From positions 17,007,077 through 17,071,076 of the forward strand of contig CM043946.1 in NCBI GenBank assembly GCA_014529385.2: a DNA stretch of 64,000 nucleotides. The letters run 5' to 3'. How positions within the stretch are numbered: position 1 is the stretch's first letter; every line of letters starts with the position of its first letter. The position numbers and the translations under genes are program-made. Below, piece after piece: positions 1-12,151 of this stretch. Under the pieces are notes generated by a model that was given only the letters and a program-made list of their open reading frames with translations, searched no databases and was not told the DNA's origin. Source of the DNA: Adiantum capillus-veneris. Lineage: Eukaryota > Streptophyta > Polypodiopsida > Polypodiales > Pteridaceae.

Positions 1-2545
1 AGGAGAAGGGTTTGAGCATGAGGAACACAGAACCAGGACTCAAGGGTCTAGGGCCACACACAAGACAGCTGAGGCCAAGGGTAGCAAAGGTAGTCATCAT
101 AGTACAAGGACAAGAAAGCCAAGGTCAAGACTGAGATTGAATTTGAAAAGGAAGGTCACCGGGATAACGACACTAATCATTACCGGAAGCCATCCAGACG
201 CAGTCAGGCTACCAAGACCAAAGGAACCAGAGATGATATAGACAGGCATGCTTACTCTGCTTCTTTCAAGATCTCTTTTCCAGTTTTCAAAGGCAGAAGA
301 AAAGATGATCGTGATGTCCACATTCAAGCCTTTGAGAAACTTGCTGATTTAAAGCATATTGATGAAGATGACTGGGGAGAGTATTTTCCTCAAACACTGA
401 AGGATGCGGCAAGAAAATGGTATTACCACTATCCAGCTTGCCAGCTTAGGTCTTACAATAAACTAAACCAGGCTTTCAAGCTTGAGTACTTAGAAAATAG
501 AGGCAATGAAGACATTTTTTGTGAGATGTACAAGATCAAGCAAGGAAAATTGTCTGTAAGAAGCTATGTGAAAAAGATCAAAGAGTTGACCAGGCAGCTG
601 CAAGAACAACCTTCAAAAAATGACTATGTGCATGGTTTCTAAATGCATTTTGTAGCAAGAATCTGAGAGAGCAAGAGGTACCTACACCCACAAAGAAGTT
701 TAATGACTTGGTACAGAGAGCTCTGAAGCTCAAGCAGCAAGCTAAGAAGGAGCGAAGCCATAAGAAGCGGAGGTCTAGTAGTAGCAGCTCTTCTACGGAG
801 AATTCCAACTCCAATGAGACTTCTAGCAGTTATGATAGTAGTTCAGATGAAAAGAGCAAGGACAAGGCTAAGAAAGGGTCTTGGTCCCAAAAATCAACCA
901 AATGGCCAGGCAGATTGTTGAAATGAGCCAGACCAGACCACCAATCAGGAAGATGGAAACTTGGTGCTCCAAATGAAAATCCAGAGATCATGTTTCCAAC
1001 AAATGCCCACAGTGCACGTACTGCAAAGCATATGGCCATCTGTGGAATAACCGTGGCATTTGAATCCATCATTTCAAGAAAGGTAAGGATCTGTCTCTAA
1101 TTGCATTTACCAATGCCAAATCAGCTAAGGTAGAGACGACCAGTGGACACAAAGAGGAAAATTCAGGTACCAATGGGACTGGTACCAGACACGGCAGATA
1201 CCAAGGGGGTAGTGGCCAAGGCTGATGAGGTCGTGAAAATTTCCAGAAGCAAAGTCTTAATTGCTATAGTTGTGGGAAATATGGGCACTTTGCAGCTCAG
1301 TGTCCAGATGCACCCAATACTAAGGCTACTGAGGAATAAGCGCCAGAACTAGTTCTAGTACGGTTAGTCACTCACAGTAAAGGGGTGATTATTGAAGAAC
1401 TTCTAGACGAGCCTATGAAACCAATCATTTCTGAATTCAGTAAATGGACTCAGCAGAGAGAAGTCTGGAAGGCTAACATCAAGGAGAAGGTAGTTGATGA
1501 ATGGCAAGAGCAACGAGAACTGGCAGCTAAGATCATAGAGGATCTCACTAAGAAGTACTTGAACATTTAGAGAGTTCTGATGCTTAGAAGATACCAACCC
1601 CATCTTTTGAGAAAAGGTGGGTAGATCAATCAAGATCTAGAATCTCTGAGACCATGCTTTCTGCAATGCAAGAACTAGTGGATAATCTAGGGCAAGTCAA
1701 ATTAGATTTGATTGTAATAGAAACACCGAACTGGGAAAGCACAATGTCTTTCTTAGTGTCAGTCAAGGCTCAGTACAGACACCAAAACAGAGGATTGGCA
1801 ATGTGAAGATAGTCTTGATTCCTTGAGTTCTAATGATAATTCTGACTAGGAAAGAGAAGAGATTTGTGTCAAAATCCATAAAATAATTCAGAAATTAATG
1901 GTCTAATTAGATGATATCAAGAAGACTTTACCTGAAGTAGCAAAGTTTATCAGACAGTGGAGAAAAGCTGAAGCTGATGCGAGAGTAGTTGATTTGTCGG
2001 TTGTCAGAGATGATGAGGTTCCAGTAATCCAGGTGGATTACTAGGTCAAGAAACAATGGGAGCCGCTATCCAGTGTTATACTAGATGGAGGGGCAGGTGT
2101 GAATATTCTGGGGGCACATCTTCAGCAAAGGCTTGGTATCATTGATTTAAAGCCAGCACCCTTCAAGGTTAGAATGGTTGATCATAGAGTTGTTCAGGAA
2201 ACTGGTATGATCGAGAATCTGTAGATTAGGGTGGATAAAGAGAAATTCAAAACCCGCTTTCTGGTACTGGATGTCCAAGGAGCATATGGTATGCTACTGG
2301 GACTACCATGCTTCAAACGGTGCAGGTTGTTCATGATTATGCGAATTAGACCATAACCATTCAGGGAACTAGTAGGAGAATCCAGCTCTAGACAAATAAC
2401 ACCAAAAGCTGGAAGAAAGCACTTTGACCTGAGAAATATGGGGTTAAGAAGATTGAACGGATGCTTGATGGCATATCTTGTATGGTGCATGCAAAGCGAG
2501 TTACTCTAAAAAATACAGATCTAGCTCTAGTGCTCAATCTGAGGA
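1..2545 (+). pseudogene. Ty3/gypsy gag-protease relic (element X)
   Basis: Decayed coding part of a gypsy-type retrotransposon. Around 247-620 the frame reads as a retrotransposon gag domain (FKGRRKDD, then an aromatic stretch KWYYHYP, ending near KKIKELTRQL). A one-base frameshift near the A-run at 617-623 moves the reading to a Lys/Ser-rich linker at 708-926. Three zinc knuckles follow: two mutated ones at about 967-1060 (a Cys has become a stop and another Cys an Arg) and one intact C-x2-C-x4-H-x4-C at 1262-1303. A retropepsin-like region lies at about 2030-2330, with the catalytic motif LDGGAG (Asp at 2084) and the later YGMLLGLP motif. In-frame stops are scattered throughout. No reverse transcriptase follows, so the copy is truncated; no LTR of this element is visible. 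Capsid and protease roles are known for the family; loss of function is inferred from the stops and frameshifts. Confidence 0.8.
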
Positions 2546-2716
2546 ATGAAGGGTGCCTCCATAAGAATTAGTTTCCCCATGTAACATCTGTTCATGAGAT
2601 TTGTAATCTTTTGATAAAATATAAACGACTCGATTTTCTACCATTTGGTGTAACTCTAATAGTTAATTGTGCCCTTTTCGTTGTTGAAGTATTTGAATTA
2701 ATCAAGTAGTTAGATT

Positions 2717-2905
2717 TCACCTCCTCGATCATCCAAGCCACCCGTCTAACGTGGGATGCCTATCGGTCAATATTGTGCGAAAGGGAGCCGTTCCGGGTGC
2801 GTACGGAGGCTGTGGGACGACCAAAAGCCACATCGATGACCAGCAAAATATTTATCGGTAGGCCTCCCATGTCACACGGGTGCTTGGATGGTCAAGGAGG
2901 TGTGA
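2717..2905. repeat. Foldback / MITE-like inverted repeat
   Basis: Two arms of about 57 bp (about 2718-2774 and 2846-2902) are imperfect reverse complements of each other, separated by about 70 bp. The left arm begins CACCTCC and the right arm ends GGAGGTG. The arms differ at roughly 8-10 positions. No transposase is inside and no clear target duplication flanks it, so it is either a small non-autonomous foldback element or a palindromic relic. Confidence 0.6.
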
Positions 2906-3487
2906 ACGCATTGAAGAAAAAAATTTATTGGCCAATATGTGCAATAGAAAAAAAAAAGCACATGAAGTGACAAACAAAATGCAAAAGACAAAATTATTGT
3001 ATATTGCTCTGGATATTATATCATGGCTGGTTGGTTTTCTTGTTAATTACATCTCTTGGTATAAGGAAAATGGCCGACTTGACACCAAAATATCCTCTGG
3101 GTTTGTCACCCTTTGACCTAGTCTTAAGGCACAATGGGAGAGGACTGACCCAGGTTGCTTTCCAGTCAAGGCATACAATGCCGCCTCTCGGTCCACCAAG
3201 ATACACTTGTGAGCATTAAGGGTAAGGGAATCTTCAGCAAGGATGGCACTTAATACCTTTCACTAGAGCAGCTCCACAGAACCATGCTTGGAGAACTCTG
3301 TGTGTGCAACTCAAAGAACGTATGGCCCCAGATGGCCAAGGTAGTTCCACAGGGAGCTATCTCTACCCATAGGATTGTTACACGAACCTCCAGTATGCAT
3401 TGCAAACATATAACATGGTATGCAGCCTGCAAAAAATTTTAAACAACTTCAACACTTTCTATAGGATACAATTTAATATCGACAAAG
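2906..3487. other. Unassigned DNA between foldback and broken gene
   Basis: Short overlapping frames on both strands, none with a recognisable motif. I see no gene, RNA or repeat boundary here. Confidence 0.4.
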
Positions 3488-4508
3488 TTAAAAAGTGGTT
3501 ACCTCAGTTTCCTCATCCATCTCTTCAAGAGTTTTCCTTGTAAGGTCGATGCTAGAGCGATCTTCTCCACCCATAATGATCAGTGGTTTGTGTGGAAGAA
3601 AAGAGATTTCTGGGATACTTTCATAAAATGAGGCACATGATTTGATTTCCATAAGTGTATTTGCCACGGTTTGTACCAAATTCTGTTCGTTTTCACTAGG
3701 GGGGAATGAAGGCTTGGTGGGAGACCTTGGTCTTCAAAGTCAATTTGAAAGTTGACCTTCTCTTGATTTCCACTGGGATCTTTCATGCACGCATAGATAG
3801 CAAGCACTGAGAGTGACTCATCTTCTCTGAGTCCTAGTGTCTTTGCAATTTCATCAAGGAACAAGAAGTGACGACCATCCATCACCACTGCATGCAAAGT
3901 GAGAATTTGGAGGTGAGGAACTTCCTCCAGCACCTCATCTCCCTCTATCATCCCATCTTCCTCCCTAGTGGAGCTTCAATATTGCAGGAGGACGAGTGCC
4001 ATAGAGCTTCAGCCTGCTCATCAACCTCTTCAATAAATTCATTTTGATTCCTCCACAATGGTTACAAGAGGTTTTTGGTCGGCCTTTTCCTTTGATTTTC
4101 CCTTCACCATGCCCTCAAGCACAAGCAATACCAGAACCATGTCCCAAGAGTTGAATTGTTCACCTTTCCCAAGTCTATGAGATCATCCTCATCCTCTCTC
4201 TTGTAGTCCCGCTCAATAAGCCCTTTTATAAACCTCAACAACCGATAGCAAAAGTTTTCATCGGCTGCATAGAGGTGTTTGAGAAAATCCACTGGCAACC
4301 ACACCATGTTCGATCCCTCGAAGACTATTGCATATTCTTCCATGTGCTCCATCATGTAGTCAAGAAAGATTTGGAATCCCTCTACAAGAAGGTTAGCAGT
4401 GGCATGCATGTCGATCGTCCCCTCAAACACACTGACTAGTTCATGTGCACGATCTGCAAGTCCTATCTTCTGTAATTGTGTCAGAAGTGCATCGGAAGAA
4501 GTTGCCAT
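3488..4508 (-). pseudogene. Broken protein-coding gene of unknown family
   Basis: Not recognised. An ATG at 4508 opens 134 codons starting MATSSDALLTQLQKIG, acidic and without a membrane segment. A possible splice donor (AAG|GTGAAC) lies near 4160, after the run KREDEDDLIDLGK. A second coding-like block (3580-3951, extended in a shifted frame to 3488) includes GRHFLFLDEIAKTLGLRED and KPLIIMGGEDRSSIDL, and ends at another possible donor (GAG|GTAACC). Several frameshifts and stops separate the blocks. Codon texture and the donor-like sites suggest a former intron-containing gene or a captured gene fragment rather than retrotransposon gag or pol. The protein level is well preserved locally but no full frame survives. 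Confidence 0.45.
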
Positions 4509-4841
4509 GGGTCTATTCGTGAAGAAGATGGGAAGGGAGCTGAAAGCTTGTGTTTTGTGATTGTGAGAAATGAAGTTAAAAACCTACAAAGACACTTTTA
4601 TACTTAATGTCACTTTTTAAAGCACTTAAAATTAACATCAAATTAACTTAAAACTATAATTATAAACAAAATCACGCAACAAGCATTGAAAGCCACCAAC
4701 ATTGAAAGTATTCATGCTCCAAACCAAAAAAACTTGCATATGTCAAAAGAAATCTTGATCAAATTAAAAAAAATGGAAAAGAGATTCAAAATGCCATATG
4801 TATTAATGGGAGCGAAATCGCTTCAATTACAAGATTTTACA
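4509..4841. other. AT-rich spacer upstream of the broken gene
   Basis: AT-rich, with short A- and T-runs. It could be the 5' flank of the frame starting at 4508 or an intron between it and the block to its right. No promoter motif is clear enough to call. Confidence 0.35.
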
Positions 4842-5598
4842 TTAAATACATTGCTGAAAGCCAATCTTTTTACACAAAAATCTCTTCTCTTTTTTGGAAC
4901 AAACAACCTTTTCATTGATTACAAAAACATATTGATTGGGCAAGGTATATCTAAGATTAAGATACTCGCAAAGGTGAGTGAGATTCCAGTCGTTATTCAC
5001 TGAGACGTCGTGCATTGCATTGTCGTGGAGGCATATTTGCAGATCAATTGATTCTCTAGGAGCAACATCAAAGTCTAGTGCCTTCCATTCTCCCTTTGTC
5101 AGCTTCCATCTTTTGTAGGAAAAGACAATTGACAAGCTTTGCTTCGCAACATGGTATCTACACGCCACATTCTTAGCACAACTACAGAGCACTTGATTGT
5201 ATCTCCCTGGTGGTTGACCACCTTAGTCTCCCATCCAACTACAAGGAAACTGTTGATCGCACTTCCCCCTTTGCAATTCCACATTGTTGGTGTCCTGTGG
5301 ACACTTTGCATTCAGAAGATAAACACGAACACATATAGGGACATAAACCAAGTTAGGGAAGCTTTATGGGAGCCATAGGTGCACTTCATTGTTGAATGCA
5401 CATCTGCCTCGATTCTCCTTTTGGTTGCTGTGATCAAAGGCACTATCAGGCTTAGGCCATTCCATACTCTGCAAGGTTGGTGGATGAACGGGAGAAAGAT
5501 TACCATACACAGTTTGCCTAGGCGTTACATAAGTATGGTTATAAAAAAAATGTCCCATGAGACAAGCTTCGTGGATGGACAACCAGTATAGAGCAGCT
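4842..5598 (-). pseudogene. Coding-like fragment of unknown family
   Basis: Overlapping minus-strand frames (5364-5606, 5099-5311 and 4842-5192) look like one coding stretch split by frameshifts. Recognisable segments are FLVVGWETKVVNHQGDTIKC, then SIVFSYKRWKLTKGEWKALD and DLQICLHDNAMHDVSVNNDW. I cannot assign a family. It may belong with the broken gene just downstream on the same strand. The LTR of element F begins directly at its right edge, so F probably truncated it. Confidence 0.4.
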
Positions 5599-6792
5599 TG
5601 TAACATTTAATGGCCTAAAAACTTGTGTGTAGCGGAAATTAGTAGGAACATAGTGGGCATTTCATTAGAATAGATTCCTAATGAGAATTACAAGAGTGCT
5701 TGGGTGGAGAAAGCAACAAAAAGCATAACACCTAGTTAGATAGCATGAACAATACTTTCAAAAGAGAGAGAAATTAAGCTATTGACAACAGTTGAGGACA
5801 GGATTTTCATGGAGCTGGTCCCCCCTCCCCCCTCCAAAAGGCTTTGTATTATGGTTTCTCCCATCAAGAGAGACATTGTACAATACAATTATTTGTGTTC
5901 CTTCAAGACTAGCTAGTGCAATGTAGATGAAAGCTTCATGCACTAATCAAAACACTTATCAAACACAACATCAATTATCCCCGGTCTCAGACCCAAGACC
6001 TCACACACCTTCGAAGATGGTGAGAGCTAGCAGGGTATGAGAGTATATTGAGAGAAAGTAGGAGTATTCTTATGAGAAAGATGTACATCTCCTCACATAA
6101 TCACTCATATTAGCATAGCTTAGCTTAGTAATTAGCATGGTAGAGGAGATGAGCATGCATTGAAGCTTGGCTCTTGGTTGGATTTGCATCACAAAGCCAA
6201 GAGTTGTTGGTGTAGGCCTCCCTTCTCACAAGCTTGGAGTAGGTGGTAAGCTTTCCATTAAAGCTTGAGAAGGAGAGAGAGTCTTCTTTACTTCACATAT
6301 GAGATTGTGTGAGTGTGATAATGCCTTGCAAAAATCAGCCCCCTCTCTCTCTTGGTCGACCCCTCTTGCTATTTGCTCATGCTCTACTCTCATTGGACCT
6401 CCCGAGGCCTAGCCAATGGTAATTAAGCAGTATAAGTGATAGCCTTCTAACATGTGTCCCCCTTTCCCCTTTTGTGAGAGCTTTAGGTAATTTAATAATT
6501 CAAGTAAACTCTCATTGGACCCCTTTGCCTCCTAGCCAATAGGAATTAGACAAGCCATTGGGATGATGAATGCTCATTGGACCCCTTGGGAGACTATCCA
6601 ATAGTCTTCTAGAGGACTTAATTCTCATTGGTTCTTTTATTAAGTGTTTTTAAATTAATTAAACTAGATTTACTCTAGCCTAATTCTCATTGGTCCACCT
6701 CCAAAGCCATCCAATAGGAATTGGGTACACCTTGTGGGCATCTGGGCTAGGGAGCTGACATGTGTCCCTCATTCCCTTTGTGTAAAGGGAGC

Positions 6793-6826
<34 letters not shown>

Positions 6827-7205
6827 CTTTCTCTCTCATCCCCTACAATCTAGGCTCGCCCCCTCCTATGTAGGGATTTGAAAAGACTTTTGGGACACAC
6901 ACAAAGTATCCAATTCCCCCCATGGTTGACGTTTGGACACAACCTTTGAATTTTGAAACCTTAGCATTTTGGAAGTCTTAATGGGCTAAACCTTAGGGTC
7001 TTTTGAGGCCATTGTTGCACATGGCCCTTTTGCAGATGGCCCCCCCTTTGGATCCCTATTTTTCCTCCTTTGGATCCCTACTGTGGCCAGTCTGCTAGCT
7101 TAACCAATATTCTACCTTTTTCTCCCCTGGCACTTCCCCATATTAAATGATCAGTTTAACATGAGAAAATCATTTAGGAGAATTAGATATTGATTATTAT
7201 TGTCA
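5599..7205 (-). repeat. Element F 3' LTR (left copy)
   Basis: Matches the right LTR over its whole length, with many substitutions and small indels. It shares the motifs TAACATTTAATGGCC at one edge and TGATCAGTTTAACATGAG near the other. It includes a GT microsatellite, shorter here than in the partner, and several copies of a short motif around CTCATTGGACC / CCAATAGGAATTA. Confidence 0.75.
6794..6825. repeat. (GT)n microsatellite
   Basis: About 16 GT units inside the left LTR of F. Confidence 0.9.
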
Positions 7206-7421
7206 ATGTCAACATGGATGGCCTCAAAATTTTCTATGAAGGACTCTATTGGTTCCCACTATACAAAATCGGATGGGAATACATCTGCAAACATGAACAA
7301 GCAATGAAAGCCTTATAGACATCAAAGCAATATATACAGCAGAATAAAAAATATACAATCTAAAACCTTGACAGAGGAGTGAAATTATAGTTTGCAGGAA
7401 ACCTCGATTGAGCCACTTTTG
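7206..7421. other. F interior beside the 3' LTR
   Basis: Non-coding DNA between the F LTR and the end of the matchable part of repeat R. R may extend into it; the partner copy is cut by the end of the window, so this cannot be decided. Confidence 0.4.
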
Positions 7422-8491
7422 TCTCTAGCTTCAGTTGCGAAGCAACATACACATGTTGCATCTTTGCAAGATGCTTGTCATCATGGGTTTGCTTGCACTC
7501 CATGATCCTTCCGTTCCAATGGTGTGCTCAAGAAGCCATGTGTCTCCTTGAGACCTTGTGTGCACCTCTTGAGTTGGGCTGCATTGTCACCTACATCAAT
7601 CGTTTGAACTCCATCGTCACCCAACATCCACTGTCATCTTGTACATTGTTGCATGAAATGGAGTCGATGACACTCCTAGGTCATCAAGTACTGATGATGC
7701 CATGGGAAATACTGGCACAACCTGCAGAAAAACACTTATGATTAGAGATTGCACATCCATGTTCTCAGTTGTATAGAACAAGATTCTTGATGGTACATCA
7801 AGACGAAGGATGCCACTTACTACTATATTGCTCCACCTGCTTGTTGGCTTACTAGGGAAGATAATGTTGCAAATCTTGAGAGGAAAGTAGATCCTCTCTA
7901 GAGAGCACAATGGAGAAGAAGCAGGAAACCTGTTGAGGAAAGAAAGAGGGATGATCTAGCAGAAGGATATGCTGTAGATCTTCAACTTTACATAGTGGTG
8001 TTTAGTGAGGCTCATGGAGAAATGGAGAACTTCAGCTTGAGGAGAATGCAGTAAGCTTGAGGAGGAAGGAGGTTCAAACTTCTACTGCAAAGCTTTTGGG
8101 AGGGAAAACTGAAAGGAAGGAAAGAGAAGCAACTCTTGCAAGGCGAAGTGAAGAGAAGGGAGAGATAGTACAGTATAGAGAGAGGGAGGGAATGATCAAC
8201 ACGTTTTTGGAGGGACCCTTAGGAGAGAGGGGGGGAGAAACTGACAGCCACTAGAGAGAGAAGTATTGGTTTTTAATCAACTATTTAGAGAAAAGTTCAT
8301 ATTTTTGAATTTATAAGAGATTTTCTCTTTGTATTTTATAAAAAAGTACAAGTTTGACCACTTACTTTTATGCCCTGCCATACCCACCATTTCAGTCCAC
8401 ATGGCATCCACCCATTTGCCCCTTCCATAATCTTCTTTTTAATCCCATGGCAAATAAAGAGGCCCCCTTAAACCCCATTCCCTTCCTAATG
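7422..8491 (-). mobile_element. Repeat R, left copy (possible DNA transposon end)
   Basis: Over 1 kb is the reverse complement of 62915-64000, at roughly 85-90% identity by eye. In R orientation it starts ATTAGGAAGGGAATGGGG, followed by a stretch resembling TTTACCATGGGATGAAAAA and then ATTATGGAAGGGG. Both copies start straight after the bases TTA, which is the target of PIF/Harbinger-type transposons, and the G-rich terminus with ATTATGGAAGGGG-like subterminal repeats fits that type. I do not see the opposite terminus or a transposase, so the class is a guess. In F it interrupts the DNA just after gag. Confidence 0.5.
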
Positions 8492-10051
8492 AGGAGATCC
8501 TTTGTGGTGAGCTTCCTCTTCTTGGATTTCGACCAACATAGCTCTAGGAGGCTCGTTTTGTGTATTCTTGTGGGGGCAAGCACGATAGAAATAGCGGTTA
8601 TCTTTACGATAATGGTCAAGCTCTTCAAGAGAGAGTTTATTTTTTCCTTTATAAACTCCCTTCTCCTTAGCTTTGTTGTTGTTGGCATTGCCTTTAGGAG
8701 ACTTTTGGACATTGTCCTTCCCCTTAGGCTCATTGTTACGGTCCTTGTTCTCCGTGGGCTTAAGATTTTTCTTAGCCCCTTGTTGGAAATGGATTCATGA
8801 AGCCACCATGGTATGGTATATGACCGCAGATATGGTGTGTGGCCTTTGGGAGTTAGCATACTCCTCCATATCTTCAGTTAGACGCGCAAAAAAATATTTT
8901 TTTTGCTCTCCAAAATCCATCTTTTTGAAAACAGTGGCTTTGAGATGTAAGTCCCAAAACTTGTCTGCATATTTGTGGATAGATTTATAGGGAGAGACCT
9001 TCAAGCTTCACCATTTGGTGAGTACTTTGTCTTTGGCATCGGTAGCCAAAAATTGCTTCATGATGGAAGCTCTTAAAGCTTTCCATGTTTGTGGAGCTTC
9101 ACCGTTTGCCTGTAGGCTAAACCACCATTGTCTGGAGGACTTTTAAAAATGCATAGCTACATGGAGTAGCTTTGAGGACTTTGTGAAACCCTCATTTCCA
9201 AACGCCGTATCGAATTGTTGAATAAAGGCCAAGACTTTGTCCGTAGCACCAAAGGTGCCATCGTAGATAAGGAAAGAGATGTTCTTTCCTCCCTCTTTGA
9301 ACTTCTTGAGCTTGGACGACCTCTTCCATGTGGCATAGGATTTCCTATGGCCTCTTCTTTTTTGTGGTTAAAAAGTTACACCGTCGCTTTCTTCAAAAGA
9401 TGAAGAATTTAAGGAAGATGGAGAAGAGGGTGACCTCTTTTTTGCCTTTTTCTTTCCTTGTTCCTCCTTGTCTGCACCATCACTTTCTTCATAAGCGGAA
9501 GAGGAAGAAGAAGATGGAGAAGAGGGTGACCTCTTTCTCGCCTTTTTCTTCTCTTGTTTTCTGTCATCCCACTTTGAATTATGGTGTGGAGAAGTGTGCG
9601 ATGGTCTTTTTCGTTTAGGGGGTGATGGAGAGTGTTTTGCCTGCCATCTTCGTGGAGCCATCTCCGTCGAGGTGGCAGGAGACTCACTTCTTTCTCGCTC
9701 TTTCGGTGGGGGCTCTTGAGTTCTCCTTTGAGAAGGAGAAGCATCTTCAAGTAGTAGATTTTTGAGCCCTTCGTACGGATCCTCTTCTTCTTCCCGAATC
9801 GGAGAGAGGTCTCTTTTGGAAGTCTCACAAGGAAGCTTCCTAGGTACTCTCTCTTCTTGGTGGGGAGTTTGGAGAATCCCATGAGAACGAAGCTGCGGTT
9901 GCACTTCTCTTTTGAGGGATGGATTGCCCATGGCTTGTTGAAGCCTAGAAACAATGTAGTTAACAAGCATAGGGTCATCATTAGTGGCTTTCTCAATAGC
10001 AAAATCAAAGCTATCAACATCAATTTCACTCTCTTTACTATTGTCAGCCAT
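8492..10051 (-). pseudogene. Element F gag, broken
   Basis: ATG at 10051 starts MADNSKESEIDVDSFDFAIEK. A Ser/Arg/Lys-rich linker contains a tandem duplication (KKKARKRSPSSPSS... followed by KKKAKKRSPSSPSS...). The first frame stops at 9368. A shifted frame then continues with the gag core, including KLKKFKEGGKNISFLIYDGT, KSIHKYADKFWDLHLKATVF and DFGEQKKYFFARLTEDMEEY, with at least two further stops near 9145 and 9009. A Lys/Asn-rich tail follows before repeat R cuts the gene. Gag forms the virus-like particle in this family. No protease or RT remains. Confidence 0.75.
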
Positions 10052-10448
10052 TCTAACAACTTTTAGGTGTAAAATTTTTTAGGTGTACTTTGGCACTTCA
10101 AGCCCTAGTTGCTACTTGTCTTTACCCCTTTAGAAAAGCACTCAAGTTCTTGTACCCGTGGCTCAAATATCATTAATTGCAAGGAATATAAGAGAGGGTC
10201 TTTCAACACCAAAACAGTGCCGGCTCCTGTCAAGCTTCTAATAGCTCAATAGTGGTTAAGCAATAGGCAAGCCCCGTAGGACTCCACTATTAAGACCATA
10301 GCTCTTGACGGTGATGCCCCATTATCTGCACGAAGCAGGCGCATTGCAAGGCTGAAAAATCCCTATTCTACTTACTCAATTGCAATTAATAAAACCAACC
10401 ATTTACAGCTAGCTTGAGGACCTCCCTTCTTGAGCAAGAAAAGAGAAA
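10052..10448 (-). other. F leader between primer site and gag
   Basis: Non-coding leader of element F. I see no small-ORF pair like that in A and B here. Confidence 0.5.
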
Positions 10449-10467
10449 CCTTGTTCTCGAATACCAA
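10449..10467 (-). other. Element F primer binding site
   Basis: Reads TTGGTATTCGAGAACAAGG directly after the LTR end. The first bases TTGGTAT match the common plant initiator-Met tRNA primer site (TGGTATCAGAGC), with later changes. Confidence 0.55.
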
Positions 10468-11665
10468 TGTAACATTTAATGGCCTAGTAACTTGTGTGTA
10501 GTGGAAAACAGCAAAAACATAGTGAGCATTCATTACAATAGATTCCTAATGATCAAACCAAGAGTGCTTGGATGGAGAGAGCAACAAAAAGCATAACACC
10601 TAGTTAGATAGGCATGAACAATACTTCAAAAGAGAGAGAAATTAAGCTATTGTCAACAGTTGAGGACCGGATTTACATGGAGCCGGTACCCCCTTCAAAA
10701 GGCTTTGTATTATAGGTTTCCCCCATCAAGGGAGACATTTTACAATACAACTCTTTGTGTTCCTTCAATAATTAGCTAGTGTACTGAAGATGGAAGCTTC
10801 AAGCACTAAGCAAACACTTTAAAACACAACATCAATTCCTCATTGGTCTCAGACCCAATTCCTCACACACCTTTGAAGATGGTGAGAGCTAGCGGGGTAT
10901 GAGAGTAGATTCAGAGGAAGAAGGAGTATTCTTATGACAAAGAAGTATATCTCCCCACATAATCACTCATAGAATCTTAGTATAGCTTATAAATTAGCAC
11001 GGTAGAGGAGATGAGCATGCATTGAAGCTTGGCTCTTGGTTGGCTTTGCATCACAAAGCCAAGAGTTGTTGGTGTAGGCCTCCCTTCTCATAAGCTTGGA
11101 GTAGATGATGAACTTTCCATTAAATCTTGAGAAGGAGAAAGAGTATTCTTTGCTTCACACATGAGCTAGTGTGAGTGTGTGTGTGTAATAATGCCTTCAC
11201 AAGTCAATCTCTCTCACTCATCTTGGTCGACCCCTCTTGCTAATTCCTCTTGCTGGCTTCCCATTGGACCTTTCCAAGCTTAGCCAATAGGAATTAAGTG
11301 GTCAAATGAAGAGCCTTCTGACAAGTGTCCCTCTTTCCCGTTTAGAGAGAACTTAGGTAAATAACTTAAATCATTTAAATCCCCATTGGACCTTTTCCCC
11401 TTTTGGCCAATAGGAATTAAGCAAGACATTGGGGTGCTTAATTCCTAGTGGACCCCTTGGCACGCTGTCCAATAATCATCCAGGAGACTTAACCTCCATT
11501 GGTTCTTTTTATAAAGTGTTTTTAAATTAATTAGACTAAATTTACTCTAGGCTAATTCTCATTGGCCACCTCTATGGTCATCCAATAGGATCTGAATACA
11601 CTTTGGGGGCAACTGAGCTAGGAACCTGACGTGTGTCCACTATGCCCTTTGTGTAAAAGGGAGCC

Positions 11666-11757
<92 letters not shown>

Positions 11758-12151
11758 TGTGTGTTATCTCACCTATTTCTCTCTCTTCCCCTACCTTTAG
11801 GGCTCACCCCCTCCCTTGTAGGGATCTAGGAAGATTTTGTGTACAATTACAAAGCATCCAATTTCCTTAAGCTTGACCATTTGGACTTACCCTTTGAAAT
11901 TTGGAACCTCAGCATTTTGGAAATCTTAATGGGCTGAACCTTAGGTCTTTGAAGCCCATTGCTTGCACATTGCTCTTCTGCAGATGGTCCCCCTTTGGAT
12001 CCCTATTTTCCCTCCTTTGGATCCCTACTGTGACCGGTTTGCTAGCCTTACCAATAATCTAGCTTTTTATCCCCTGGTACTTCCCCATATTAAATGATCA
12101 GTTTAACATGAGAAAATCATTTAAGAGTATTAGATATTAGTTATTGTGACA
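10468..12151 (-). repeat. Element F 5' LTR (right copy)
   Basis: Partner of the left LTR, 1684 bp. The extra length is mostly the longer GT tract. The edges are TGTAACATTTAATGG on the primer-site side and TTATTGTGACA on the other. Confidence 0.75.
11669..11764. repeat. (GT)n microsatellite, about 96 bp
   Basis: Nearly pure GT with a single interruption (TATG). It lies inside the right LTR of F and accounts for a spurious Cys/Val-repeat reading frame. Confidence 0.95.

Larger units (their letters stand above)
5599..12151 (-). mobile_element. LTR retrotransposon F with broken gag
   Basis: Two direct repeats of about 1.6 kb (5599-7205 and 10468-12151) bound a 3.3-kb interior carrying a minus-strand gag and no polymerase. 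The primer binding site adjoins the right LTR, so transcription runs right to left. In reading direction the LTR ends ATGTTACA and begins TGTCACAATAA (right copy) or TGACAATAAT (left copy). The flanks do not show a convincing target duplication (CAGCT left, GGTCT right), and the 3' LTR is not preceded by an obvious polypurine tract, so the 3' part of the interior has probably been replaced. Repeat R (7422-8491) occupies the place where pol should be. LTR divergence is clearly higher than in A, B or C, so this is an older copy. Confidence 0.75.

Noticed and set aside
5599-12151. Clean target duplication for element F
   Set aside because: The five bases on either side (CAGCT and GGTCT) do not match, and shifting the edges by a few bases does not help.
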